In this document: positions 43,721-54,206 of the stretch, piece after piece
How positions within the stretch are numbered: the stretch's first letter is position 1
How the letters are laid out: the number at the start of each line of letters is the position of its first letter
NCBI GenBank assembly: GCA_009760855.2
Contig: WPIO01000003.1
Coordinates: forward strand, 12,242,501 to 12,306,500
Origin: Cristatella mucedo
Lineage: Eukaryota > Bryozoa > Phylactolaemata > Cristatellidae
Direction of reading: 5' to 3'
Length of the DNA stretch: 64,000 bases
Program-made: the position numbers and the translations under genes
Notes under the pieces: model-generated
Seen by the model: the letters and a program-made list of their open reading frames with translations, nothing else
Database searches by the model: none
What the model was told of the DNA's origin: nothing

Positions 43721-45534
43721 CATCAATTTATTTTTATTAATCTGTTTTGGATTATAGGATAAAGCATGGGCTAACTCTTCCGGCCAACATCCTGGCTGTG
43801 CCATTTCTTAGAGTGGTCTATCTACTGCAGCCTGCTGCCTCCTGTGGATCCCCAATACAAGCAGCCACCAACAGGCTAGCAATAAAGTGAATGGTAATGA
43901 TTCAACAGCATTACTTGTATAACGGCAGCAGTGCCTTGGTGGCCTCCGCACACTTGCAACAGGAATTTCCTGAAGCACTAAAGCCTGCGACCTTGGTCTA
44001 GTGTGCTACCACCTTGATCCTAGCTTAGGTAACAGTAGCACCCTATAGACCTTATCAGATAGGCCGCCTGACTACTGAGAGCTTTGACTAATTGAATGCA
44101 GGTAAGCATACATATATGGGCACATGCACATTCTCACTCACACAAATGCAGGGCTTCAGTATGCCGAAAAAGATGTACCCAGCCCTCACATGTGCACCAA
44201 CAAAGCCTCGGTGAGGGATTTTGGCCCATTCATGAGCTTGATTACTCAAACAGTGGTACGAAGAATTAGCGAATACACAAATGACGACCATAACACCACA
44301 TGTTCAAAGAGGCTGCACGTGGAGACATCAGTTTTATGATAGACATGCTCTAGCAGTGCACGGCTAATAGAAGCTGAAAAGAACCAAAAACATTTCATTG
44401 TATTCATGCATTCCGTTGGTTCAATTCCAGCAGCACAGGTCGCGAGAATAGCTCAACAGATATTGGAAACTCAATTTTAGAACGCTTTTTCAATGGCGTG
44501 CCTATTTTCTATGAAAGGTTTCGTAGGAGCTCGGCGAAACTGAATTTAAAAACCAATATACTCGCACGCCCGAGGCAAATTTTGATCGCAGGAAACTCCC
44601 TGCAATATCGACGCAGCCAACGCAATGGGACCAGTAAAGTTCGCCGGCAGGACCACCACAAAAATAAAAAAAAGGGTTTCAGGGTCACGCTATTCTGGAA
44701 TTGCACCGCCATGAAAAATCTGTCATAACTTTGGAACCCGGAAGGCCGGTATAAAGCTAGGCCAATTCAATATACGAGTAAATCGCTAGCTGTGGTTACT
44801 ATCGATGTATTGCGAAGTGCCTATGGCGCCGGTTTGAGTTGTTATTACGCGCGAGCACTAGTAGAATGCCGTTATAAAGAGAAATTAACGCATAGGCTAC
44901 GAGTGGATTAAAAACAGATACACATTTTAAGTTCCGTGCCTCCAACAAGCTGCACTACTTCGTACTTTGTACCCTGCGTCAGCCGCCAGGGTATGTATCG
45001 ACGGCAAGCCGTCTAAATTCACCTACCAGGCAAGCCGCACTAATAGCAGAAGACATGCCGGGAAAACGAAGTCGTCGCTTCCCACTAGCCACTTCCTTTT
45101 AAATGCCACAAGCGCAGGCATGGCTAGAACGAAGCCGACGACGCTGGCCCTCAGCACCAGCCTTGCGCGGGCAGGGCGGGGCTGTCCCCCCCCCCCCGCA
45201 CATCAGTAAAGGTGAAGGACGCATCGTATGCTTCCGGGTTTCAACCTGCGCATCAGATAGCTTTACTGACGGGAATTACGATAAACTCCTTGAACTGCTT
45301 CGTTCATCTACGTCGTTATTCCTGGCTGGGATGGGCAGAGCTTACCTGACTTTTAGAAGCCTAGGTAAAACACGGTTCTACATTACAGCGACAACGTATA
45401 GTGCCAGCGATACGATAAGCAGGAACCTCAGAGAGTTGTGTGGTAAAAACTTCGTCCGAATTTCAGAGCGTGGGTCTTAAACCAAGCCCTGCAGCTTCTT
45501 GACTAGTCTGTTGTTGCGTGCGCCGGATGCATGA
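43721..45534. other. Upstream DAGL region, unclassified
   Basis: 44470-44760 and 44970-45480 are GC-richer. A plus-strand frame (45103-45480) reads FTDGNYDKLLELLRSSTSLF but has no recognised homologue. The DAGL first exon may lie anywhere between 39967 and 54104. Confidence 0.35.
43897..44010 (-). mobile_element. Family I SINE, very old copy
   Basis: ATTCAACAGCATTACTTGTA and the CTTGCAAC...TGAAGCACT layout fit the family. Promoter boxes are lost. Confidence 0.45.
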
Positions 45535-45755
45535 TGGTGTTGTAATTAGCGCAGCGCCCTGACAACTATGTACTCCGCACCTGCGGCCAATAGTTAAGCC
45601 ATTTGACGGCTGCTGTGATTCGTCGAGCTCTCGTATATGTGCGCGTTGAGAGAAATAAAGATTGAGTCTCGTTTAGCGCTCACGTTTTTGTGCTGTGTCT
45701 CCGAGAGACTCCCACAAGAGCTGCTGCCGCCGCCGGAGCCACTGTTACACAAAAC
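45535..45755 (+). repeat. LTR-like dispersed repeat, copy 1
   Basis: It contains GAGAGAAATAAAGATTGAGT (AATAAA signal), CTCGTTTAGCGCTCACG, GCTGTGTCTCCGAGAGACTC and the end CCGGAGCCACTGTTACACAA. It shares these in order with 48110-48340. The AATAAA plus TG...CA-like ends suggest a solo LTR, but I see no target duplication. Confidence 0.5.
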
Positions 45756-48104
45756 TGTCTGAATGGATTAGTTACCTTTTTTCACGCCTTTGGGTTGCCA
45801 GCTATTAAATGCCCAATAAGTAATTTCGTCTAGGACGAGACGTAGCGCGAGACAGTGTAAACGTTTGACCTTGGAAGCCGGTCGAAATCAAGGCGCTTTC
45901 TCAGTAAGCTGTATAAAAATGTTTGAGCTGGCCAACATCAAGATTAGCAGGTCAGACGGCGTCGTTACATTCTGCTGGGGATGTGCTGCAGTAGAGTACA
46001 GTAGTCTAGATGGCCTGGAGAACACCGGGGATGCTGAAACGTTGGAGGTCTACATCAGCCAGATTATGACTGCCGAGTAATTCACTAATCGTGGTGCCTG
46101 CAATTATAACGGCTTTGAAATGGCTATATGATAATCCATGTTTAGGCGGCATCAAAGCCGAATCTTCAATAGTCAGTTCAGATGTGCTCGAGGCTTCGAG
46201 CGAGGCTGAATTTGAGCTCTAGCTGTTAAGCCAGGGGAGTCAAGCCAGAGCCTTTGCGCCGGTTTCCAGTTCTGCGGTGCTCTGCGTGTCGTGCGAGAGT
46301 TGTTGTAGGTCATGGCTGACTTTGGGCGCCTGTAACCCTCCGTTGCTGTCGAATACACTTCGCTACATTATAAACAGTATATGGAGTGCTATCTTGAGTT
46401 GCGAGCGCTCCCCGTCGCTGCCGTGTTTCGCTACCGACGTCGGCATATCTGCAAGCGTTTGCAACGTACATACAAGTTAAATATATATATATATATAATT
46501 CATTCGTATAGCGCCGTAACAATGGCCGCGAGGGTTCGACAAATTACTGCCATCCACGGTAATCCACTTTAATTAAGCAAAAACTTACTGGAAATCGGCG
46601 GCACGGAGCTTGAGTCTCGAGAAATATTGCTGAGCACTATAGTGTACCCACCAAATTTCGTGTAATTGTCCTCGCGCATTCTCGTGCTCCAAAGACGTTG
46701 GACGCTACCACAATCTATCGCAATCCACTTGGACGCTACCACAAATCAACAGGAAATTGGCTGCGAGAAACTCCAATTTAGATTTAATATTAAACTAAAA
46801 CAATTTTCAAGATTACCCACAAAATTTGGCGTCATTGCACGAGCACGTTCTTAAGCAATGCACTGCAATCAGTGCACTGCCGAGATCTGAGCCAATACCC
46901 TAATCGACCACCAGAGGCGCTGCAGTCGTTGCTGTGGATTGCACCACCGCAGCTGGGCCCAAGAAACCTTTTAGCCACCAGGTCTGTCCTGATTAGTTTA
47001 TGCTTACCGCAACAACCGGCAAGTTTAGTGAATATAGTCCTCAAGGCATGTGATAACATGACAAGCTACCACTCGATATGGCAGCTGTAGGGGTTTACAA
47101 GAACTCAGCAGCGACGCCTGCAGCTAACATGGGTGTAGTACGACATTCTCCTAACGGCAGGTACGCGGCACCACGCAGAACAACTAAGCGGGCTCAAAGA
47201 CGTTTATTCGCACTGACGCCGCAGCGGGCGAGTCCTTCCCGGAGTCCTTCCCCACCGTCCTTCCCGGCGTCCACGACGTAATTCGCCGGGCCTTTGCCGT
47301 CCGTTACTTAAACGGCCACCGGTTAGGGTGAACCGGTAGGCGTGACGTCGGTTACGAATAGCCTACGTGGAAAGTGAATGCCTAAGTCATTGATGTCATC
47401 TATCCGAACTTCATTTGAGGTGGTTGTAGAGAATGGTCATAGTCTGTCTAGTTCCAAAACACGGTACCAGCAACATCCAGTATTCTTAACTGTTTGCTGT
47501 GAAATATCGTTACGTTCACATAATTTCGGGTATGTTAGTGATAAATCCTATACTGCATAATGCGCTATAAGGAATTGCGGTTGCAGATATTACACATTTA
47601 CCATTACAAATATTTACAGTGCACATTAAGTATTGAACGTAGCACATTGAACTTACTAACCATTTGATCATGCTTCCTTTGCAGATAACGTAAAGTGCCT
47701 AGGAAGAAACCGATTTACCCGATGGCGCTATAACAAATGTGTTATTATGAGTCCATTTTTTTATCTAGATTAGAATAATACCAATTGCTCAGATCAGTGG
47801 ACGACGTGGAGCTAGCAAGTGGCCGTGGCAAGTGTCTACTCAATATAAGATAGGCGAGATATTTAGTTCAAGGTACGGTTCTGGCCATATCGGGTGCCAT
47901 CTCCCAATACTTGTACCCGTTGGACTGCTGTTGGACACCGCGACGACTGGTTCGAGCAGGGCCATTCGTCTCCACCTGGAAGTCTTCGTATCTGTGGTGG
48001 GCATTTACGTGGGCCAGTGTTTTGTGCGCGCGCCGCTTCGGCCTTTGCAATTAGGGCAGCTCCCGGTCACTAATGTATGCCTCGCATGCTGCCAACGGCT
48101 ACGC
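45756..48104. other. GC-rich unclassified tract
   Basis: It contains several short frames, an (AT)n next to a LINE-tail relic at 46480-46520, and a minus-strand polyadenylation-like motif at 47203 (GCGAATAAACGTC) in a CpG-rich block (47130-47340). The block may be LTR-derived; no gene is recognised. Confidence 0.35.
47645..47750 (+). mobile_element. Decayed L2 3' terminus
   Basis: CTAACCATTTGATCATGCTT, then AAAGTGCCTAGGAAGAAACC and GGCGCTATAACAAATGTGTT, ending in ATTATGA. Confidence 0.65.
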
Positions 48105-48343
48105 CACTGACAAAAGCGCAGATTAATTCTCACCTGTGGCCAATTGTTAACCCACTGACACAGCGTAGTGTCAGGTCACTAATGCACGTTATATTTCCCG
48201 ACGTTAAGGCTGCAATTCATTGAGCTCTCACGTATGTTGAGAGAAATAAAGCTTGAGTCTCGTTCAACGCTCGCGTCCGCGCTGTGTCTCCGTGAGACTT
48301 CACTAGAACTACCGTCGCCAGAGCCACTGTAACACAAAACCAC
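48105..48343 (+). repeat. LTR-like dispersed repeat, copy 2
   Basis: GAGAGAAATAAAGCTTGAGT, CTCGTTCAACGCTCGCG, GCTGTGTCTCCGTGAGACTT and CCAGAGCCACTGTAACACAA match copy 1. Confidence 0.5.
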
Positions 48344-48435
48344 CAACAGTAGTGTGAGACACCTCTGCGGGCTTCCTCATGCTGACACGTTTTCCATCTA
48401 GAGCACTCCGACAGTTTGGAAAGTCACATTAGTCT

Positions 48436-49560
48436 GTAATGTATCTCCGTCTGAAACTCCACAAAGCTATAAAGACTATCTGGGTGTTACGCAGGAGAGT
48501 TTTGTATAGCGAACTCACAGCCTAAGCGGCTTTCGGTAAGCATTTGGTAGCCACCAGACTTCATCTCACGTAAGAAAGAGAAAGTGGGAAGCATTGCAGA
48601 GTCGGGAGAGCAGTTGAGGTAATGAGTAGCATGGAAGTAGCAGCTCAGGGCCGCTGAAAAGGATGTGCCATAGTCGGTAGCAGGAGAGTAGATGTCGTTG
48701 CGTAAGAATTGTGGAAGCGAATTCCGAAGTCTAGGACTTGCACAGCCAAAGCTTCTGTCACCAACGGTCTTTAAGCGGAGGAATGGAACAGCTAACTTAT
48801 TGTCCACATAGGACCCGAGGGCGTGAAGAGGCTGAAACTGGTACAGCAGTTCAGCTATGTACGAAGGAGCCAAGTCGTGGCAGGGCCTTGTGGGTCAGGG
48901 TAAGAACTTTGCTCTGTATCCGTTGCTCAACCGGCATCCATCCTAGCTCTTTTAGCAAAGGAGACAGGTGCTGAAACCTCTGGGACTTGAAGACCAGCCT
49001 TTCAGCCATATTCATAGTCAGCTGCAGTGGCCTAGTTGCTTTCTTTGGTAGCCCAGCCAAAAGGGAGTTATCATAATCAAGCCGAGACAGAACTAAGGAG
49101 TTAAATTTTTTGCAAGCCACTGTAGAAGACAGCTCCTAGTCTTGGATAGGGATCGGACGTGGTGGCTAGCTGTAGAAGCAGTCTTCTGAATGAAGCTTTT
49201 AAAATTGAGGCAGCTGTCGCAAACGACACCTAAATTTTGAGCACGTGGCGATGGTTGCACAACAGCATCACCTATTAGAAGAGCAAAGCCTTTTAATCCA
49301 GCCACGAGATTAGGGCGTCACATGAGCAGCAGCTCGGTTTTATCGTCATTTAGTTTCAAGAAGTTTTTCGACATACAGGATCGAATGTCGGCAAGGCAGG
49401 GCAAGGCAATTCAGTTTCTCAGTTGCTGCAGCAGATTCCGACGGTTTGAATGACAAATACAGTTGAATATCGTCAGCATATAAGTGATATCCTATTCAAT
49501 GAGCCTTAATCACTTTTCACAGAGGTCTGCGAAGACACTGGCAAATTAATTTGCACCCAT
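48436..49560 (-). mobile_element. Second CR1/L2-group LINE family, 3' part
   Basis: Frames at 49305-49093, 49120-48851 and 48873-48487 read QNLGVVCDSCLNFKSFIQKT, NSLVLSRLDYDNSLLAGLPK, ELGWMPVEQRIQSKVLTLTH and PRLRNSLPQFLR. The layout is that of the L2 copies, but sequence and 3' end (ending near ATGTATCTCCGTCTGAAACT, no ATT tail) are distinct, so this is another family. It is frameshifted. Confidence 0.78.
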
Positions 49561-49744
49561 TTAGCTTTAGTTATTGGTAAATGCGGCGATTTGATGCCGC
49601 GTGGTGCTTAGATCATGACAGCAGACACGTGCCTCGACAAACTCTACCCTAGGGAAGCTCAATTTAGAACGACGTTCGCTGCCTTTTGCAAGGCACCTAA
49701 CAGAAGGTGAAGCGACTCTCGACTGCTTGGCATATGGCTCCAAA

Positions 49745-49802
<58 letters not shown>

Positions 49803-49809
49803 TGAGTGC

Positions 49810-49907
49810 AGACGTTACAATCCTTCCATGGAAGAGATTTGCAAACGATATATATATATATATATATATCGTTTGCAAATCTCTTCCATGGAAGGATTGT
49901 AACGTCT
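49810..49907. repeat. Perfect palindrome of 98 bp
   Basis: The left arm AGACGTTACAATCCTTCCAT and following GGAAGAGATTTGCAAACGAT runs into (AT)n. The right arm is the exact reverse complement with no spacer. An inner CCTTCCATGGAAGG palindrome lies in each arm. It is preceded by (CT)n(AT)n at 49746-49800. Confidence 0.92.
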
Positions 49908-50544
49908 TCAGAAAGTATTGTGAGTCTAAAACTGTCTAGTCCATGCCAGGATTCGCTAGTTCTCTCGTTGGATACAGTATGACGAAGGTTAAAGGTTTTT
50001 GAAAATGAAAGAATATTGCCGAACCGGTCACTAGAGAGTGCAGTGCACTGGTCAGGACCGCCCTCGATGAAACGCTTTCGTGAATATCAGTATCTTTTGC
50101 TGAGATGTCGGTTTCCAATAACATTATGAATTTTTCAGATTCCTTTGAAGGTCATTGTGCAGACCTTAACCCAACAGCTCCTCATGTATTAGACATCTCT
50201 TTGCTCAAACCCCTCCATTCAAACCATCGTAGCAGTGGAGCTACACTCACTACTGTGGATGGATACGCAACCTCGTGCAGAGCACTCACATTCCCCTGCG
50301 CTTGGCCATAACTTGTCCGGCTGGATACGCCTACTCATCATCGATTACCAGTTTATCCAAGATAAACTAAGATGCTACTTAATTTTTTTCCTACTTTTTT
50401 CGGAGGGGTTTCAAACACAGCATGTACCCCTGCTGTAAAGTCCAATTCACTGGGAGGTCCAGCGTGAACGGCTGTTTACCTTCCACATAAAGCGATTTTG
50501 TCCTTACAACTAGGGGAAGAGGCGACGCTAAAAGTTAAAGTTAA

Positions 50545-50650
50545 GCTGATTCAGAGGAATCCCAACGGCTACCACTGCCGCTTGCAGTGGGAAATATAGG
50601 ATAGCCCACTACAGCACTCGAACCCACGACCTAGGTCGTGAAGAGTGGGT
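50545..50650 (-). mobile_element. Family I SINE fragment
   Basis: GCTTGCAGTGGGAAATA and ACTCGAACCCACGACC (B box complement) are seen; the 3' end is degraded. Confidence 0.65.
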
Positions 50651-50795
50651 ACGCCGGGGTTAGTAGTAAGCCAGATAAAAGCTGGACGGAAAGCGATCGG
50701 AAGCTGTAAACTTCCCACCAGAACCGAAAAGAAGGCGCGTGTGTGCATCAGGCTTGACACTTCTGCACCGTCAAGTGTCCTAACAGTAATGTTGC

Positions 50796-50948
50796 CTCGC
50801 CTGATTGGCCCAGTGGTTACGGTGCAAGCCTTTAACGATCGAGGTCAAGGTGAACGCATTTCATGGCCGAGGTCGTGGGCTCGAGCTCTATGGCGCATGT
50901 GAAATGCCTGAATAAAGATTTTAGTTCTCTTAGGGTGCTGTGCAGATG
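50796..50948 (+). mobile_element. tRNA-derived SINE, family II, older copy
   Basis: The plus-strand head GCCTGATTGGCCCAGTGGTT, B box GGGCTCGAGCTC and GAAATGCCTGAATAAAGATT tail align with the two minus-strand copies. Confidence 0.72.
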
Positions 50949-51534
50949 CATTGTGTATTCTATATCTTGTGTATCTTCGCTCAAGCTTGACTCTCTTTCG
51001 TCAATGAGAATACTCTATCATAATACTCCCGCGTGAGGCTCTCTGCTTCCCGCTGAGAGTGCACGAGAGCCTTTTGGAGTCAGCTCGTCGTTCGCCGCCA
51101 CCACTACGTCCTAGGACTCCCGAAGCTCTCCCACATCTCTCGCCGGCAGAAGGGATAACAACAAGAAGAGTTGGAAGGAAAGTGGCTCATTCATTCGAAC
51201 TCCTGCAAGCCCTTGTATCGCGCTGTAGACCTGGAAGCATTTATCGAGTATTGAGTCCTCATTAAAAAAAAATAGTGAAATCAAACCAAGTTTTGGCGCA
51301 CGCCGCAAATACCTCTACGTGGACTGCTAGATCCATATCCACCCAGTCGCAACACAACTCTTAGTATCGGTATCTGGAAAAAGCGCACAGAGACCGGAAA
51401 AATATGTAACTGCTTAGTCGCGGGGCGGAGACAGCGTTAAACATCTTTCCTTTCATCATCGTGTCAGGAATCCAGGTTCATTTAAAAGCTCATCGTCCGT
51501 ATGAGAGGTAATTCGCTATCCGACAACATTGCCG

Positions 51535-51583
<49 letters not shown>

Positions 51584-52639
51584 ATTAGATATAGCGCCCT
51601 CAGAGAACTCTATATATTTCTGGGCACTTCACATATGCTGCAAAGGAAGCACTATCGAACGGTTAGTGGAAGCATGCTCGATGTGTAAGCACGCACAAGC
51701 ACGTATAGGTCGAATCGCAGGGATCGGCTAAATGCTGTTTTCTTGTATGTTAAAATTTGCATAGTACACATCCAGAGTCATGTCAAGCCTTCAGCTTCAG
51801 ATCAATGGCCACTAATCGACTCTTTTCCTTGAAGAAGGCTTCACATAGCAAATCCATCGCACAACGATTTGTAACTTTTAAACGCCGACGCCAAAACAGC
51901 ACCGCGGATAGGTCAAGGTCAAACGGTTAATGCCCCCCCCCATACCGACCGAAACCCTTCGCCGGCACCGCTAGGCCTAGCTACTGGACTGCTACCAGCT
52001 AAGGTATGTAATGCAGTCTGTACCCTGTCTATTATTGTCGTGTCCTTAGTCTCTATCGCTGCCACGTCTTCGATTTTCTCCTGGCACCATTAGGTGCGTC
52101 TTTTTTAGGCAGACCCATGGTTGTGCTGGATTGGACTTCCGCTCTATCGATGGGTTTCTTCGTCTTGCACGCTCCTTAGCGCTGGCTGTTGTGTCTCGTT
52201 TCAAAAGTTTTCGTTAATATAAACGATAGATCTGGTAACTCTCTCCTCTTAACTTCTTCCCACAGTCCACGAGCTTTTTTGGGGCCTCGAGCCAAATGCC
52301 TGATCCATCACCCAGGTCATACGATGTGATCTTAACAGTTTTATCTTGTTTTGGTGGAGTTACTGCACTTAATCATCGAAGCTAAGACCAACACTGAGCT
52401 CCTAGCGTGGGCATATTCAAGCCAAGTTCTGTCCTTAGTGCTGTCGCATATCACCTTTAGCCCGGAGTAGCTACATGACTAACATGATTTGTATGTTATG
52501 TCCGTGATAAAAATAATGCATCAGAAAATCTTGCTGAAAGTATTTGAAAGTTTCGATCACGCGAATATTCATTCTCTTGCGAAGACGTATATGCGTCCTT
52601 ACGCATTTTCCCCGAGTATCATCCTGTGGGTGTTACACT
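50949..52639. other. Unclassified stretch
   Basis: Apart from the L2 fragment at 51536-51760 nothing is recognised. 50990-51250 is GC-rich with an LTR-like feel, but no ends were found. Confidence 0.35.
51536..51760 (-). mobile_element. L2 3' fragment with (AAT)15 tail
   Basis: About 15 AAT repeats at 51537-51581 lead into TAGCGCCCTCAGAGAACTC and 3' UTR blocks (CACGTATAGGTCGAATCGCA). The repeat-derived poly-Asn frame here is not a gene. Confidence 0.8.
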
Positions 52640-52780
52640 ACTTGTAAGGTGCTGGCTCTGCCCAGGTCGTGGGCTCGAGTCTTTTGCAGGCGATCTTATA
52701 TTTGCCGATGTAGATGAGTGGTAGCCGCTAGGGCTGTTATGCTGCTATAAGAATGAGGTTGCTGAATCTTTGGGTTTGTT
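52640..52780 (+). mobile_element. Family I SINE, old copy
   Basis: GTCGTGGGCTCGAGTC (B box), TAGCCGCTAGGGCTGTTATG and GAATGAGGTTGCTGAATC match in order. Confidence 0.55.
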
Positions 52781-53074
52781 CTTCTAGCTACGGTAATCGC
52801 TTCGCTAATGTGAAGACTAGAACAAGCTAGCTTGCCCAATCATCAGCAAGTGGGCTTGCCGGTCCAATGCTAGGATTCTGACATATTGCTAGCTAGAAGT
52901 GAAAAAAGTTTAGACTTTCAGGCTTGAATTCTAAGTTGCATATGTTATCATAGCTTCAAAGAACTCCATGATTTACTTTTGATCGTATATGCCCTTTGGG
53001 TGAGACAGGCCCGGTCTATTGCTGTTATTACCAGCGCAATGCAGTAGGTACACATTTAAAAAAGGGACTAAAGG

Positions 53075-53232
53075 GTTACTGATTCAACATCCTCATTTAC
53101 TTAGCAGCAGAAGAACCTTAGCAGCTCTCATCCTGCCTACAGTGGGCAATAATGAATTGTCCACTGCAGACCTCGAACCAATGATCGGATCACAAAGCAT
53201 GAACACCAATACCCTGGGGCAAAAGCTGCTCC
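53075..53232 (-). mobile_element. Family I SINE, old copy
   Basis: GATTCAACATCCTCATTTAC, TAGCAGCAGAAGA and GACCTCGAACCAATG match the family on the minus strand. Confidence 0.55.
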
Positions 53233-53654
53233 GACTCAACATTCTGCTGGCTTAGCTAAAAGTAGAAGATTAATAGGTGTGGTGATTTGACTTGTTTCTT
53301 TCTTTTCTGTCAGCTATTCTGAGTGTTTCCCAAAGCAGAGCTGCAGTTGCCTTCTCCTGAACCGGTAGGAATGTGGTCGGTAGCTTGCCTACCAGTAACC
53401 AGCCACAATCCCCCTCCGGCAGGTTCGTGGTCTAACTGCTTTGGCAAACATTAAGGTTGAACTACTAGAACAATACCACCATTCACGTGAACAAGCATGT
53501 GATCACGGATATCTTTACTGGACCACCCTGTGGAATTGTGGATGGCTTGAGCCAGCTTTGCATGGTCTTTGCTCAGTACTTTACTTTGTCACTTATTTGC
53601 TGCTGCTGCTGACGAAGCTGAAGTATGAGTTGTGTTTATGAGTGCGTACCTGTT

Positions 53655-53702
53655 ATAGTATGTGTGTGTATGTGTGTGTTTGTATGTATTTGTGTATGTG
53701 TT

Positions 53703-53755
<53 letters not shown>

Positions 53756-53850
53756 ACGCGCTCGTTCGTGTTTGTGTGCTGGCATGTGTGTTTGTGTGCT
53801 GGCGTGCATGCATGCATGCATGTGTGTGGTACACGCGCCTGCTCGCTTAT
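53655..53850. repeat. (TG)n microsatellite
   Basis: Interrupted TGTGTATG leads into about 22 pure TG units (53705-53752), then degenerate TGTTTGTGTGC and CATGCATGCATG. The several frames across it are not genes. Confidence 0.9.
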
Positions 53851-54104
53851 GTATGTCTGAAAGGGTGGCACGTTAGCTGATACTAGGCCAGTGTTAGAAC
53901 TAAATATGTGACAGTAAAGATATATTGTGGACATCATGGCATCCTTGTGCATCAAGGGTGCTTAACCGTGACAGTTGCACCATTGTGTGCTCTGAGCTCC
54001 GACAGGTGTGCTGTTGCTCTGCCATCTGTTTGTGCAGTTGCTGCTTCGTTGTCATTGCCCCGTGCTTACTTCACTGAACTATCGTACCAGGTGGTGCTCG
54101 TCGA

Positions 54105-54206
54105 ATGGCACAGGCTTGGAGGCTGGCTGGCCTTGCTGGCCTGGAGCTAAATGCAGCCAGTGCTGTCGATAGCAACATAAGCGAGAAAAGGGTGAAGGCC
54201 AAGGAC
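54105..54206 (+). CDS. MIC26/27-like exon 1 (start codon)
   Basis: The exon has 34 codons ending in GTAAGT. The N-terminus is hydrophobic and Ala/Leu-rich, compatible with a targeting segment, followed by a charged SEKRVKAKD stretch. An in-frame TGA at 54075-54077 precedes the ATG. Confidence 0.7.

Noticed and set aside
44509-44728. Overlapping frames on both strands
   Set aside because: No homology, and the stretch resembles unclassified repeat sequence.
51501-51731. Frame with a run of Asn
   Set aside because: It is the (AAT)n tail of an L2 fragment, not a protein-coding poly-Asn tract.
53589-53955. Several overlapping frames of Cys/Val or His/Thr
   Set aside because: They are products of the (TG)n repeat in all frames.
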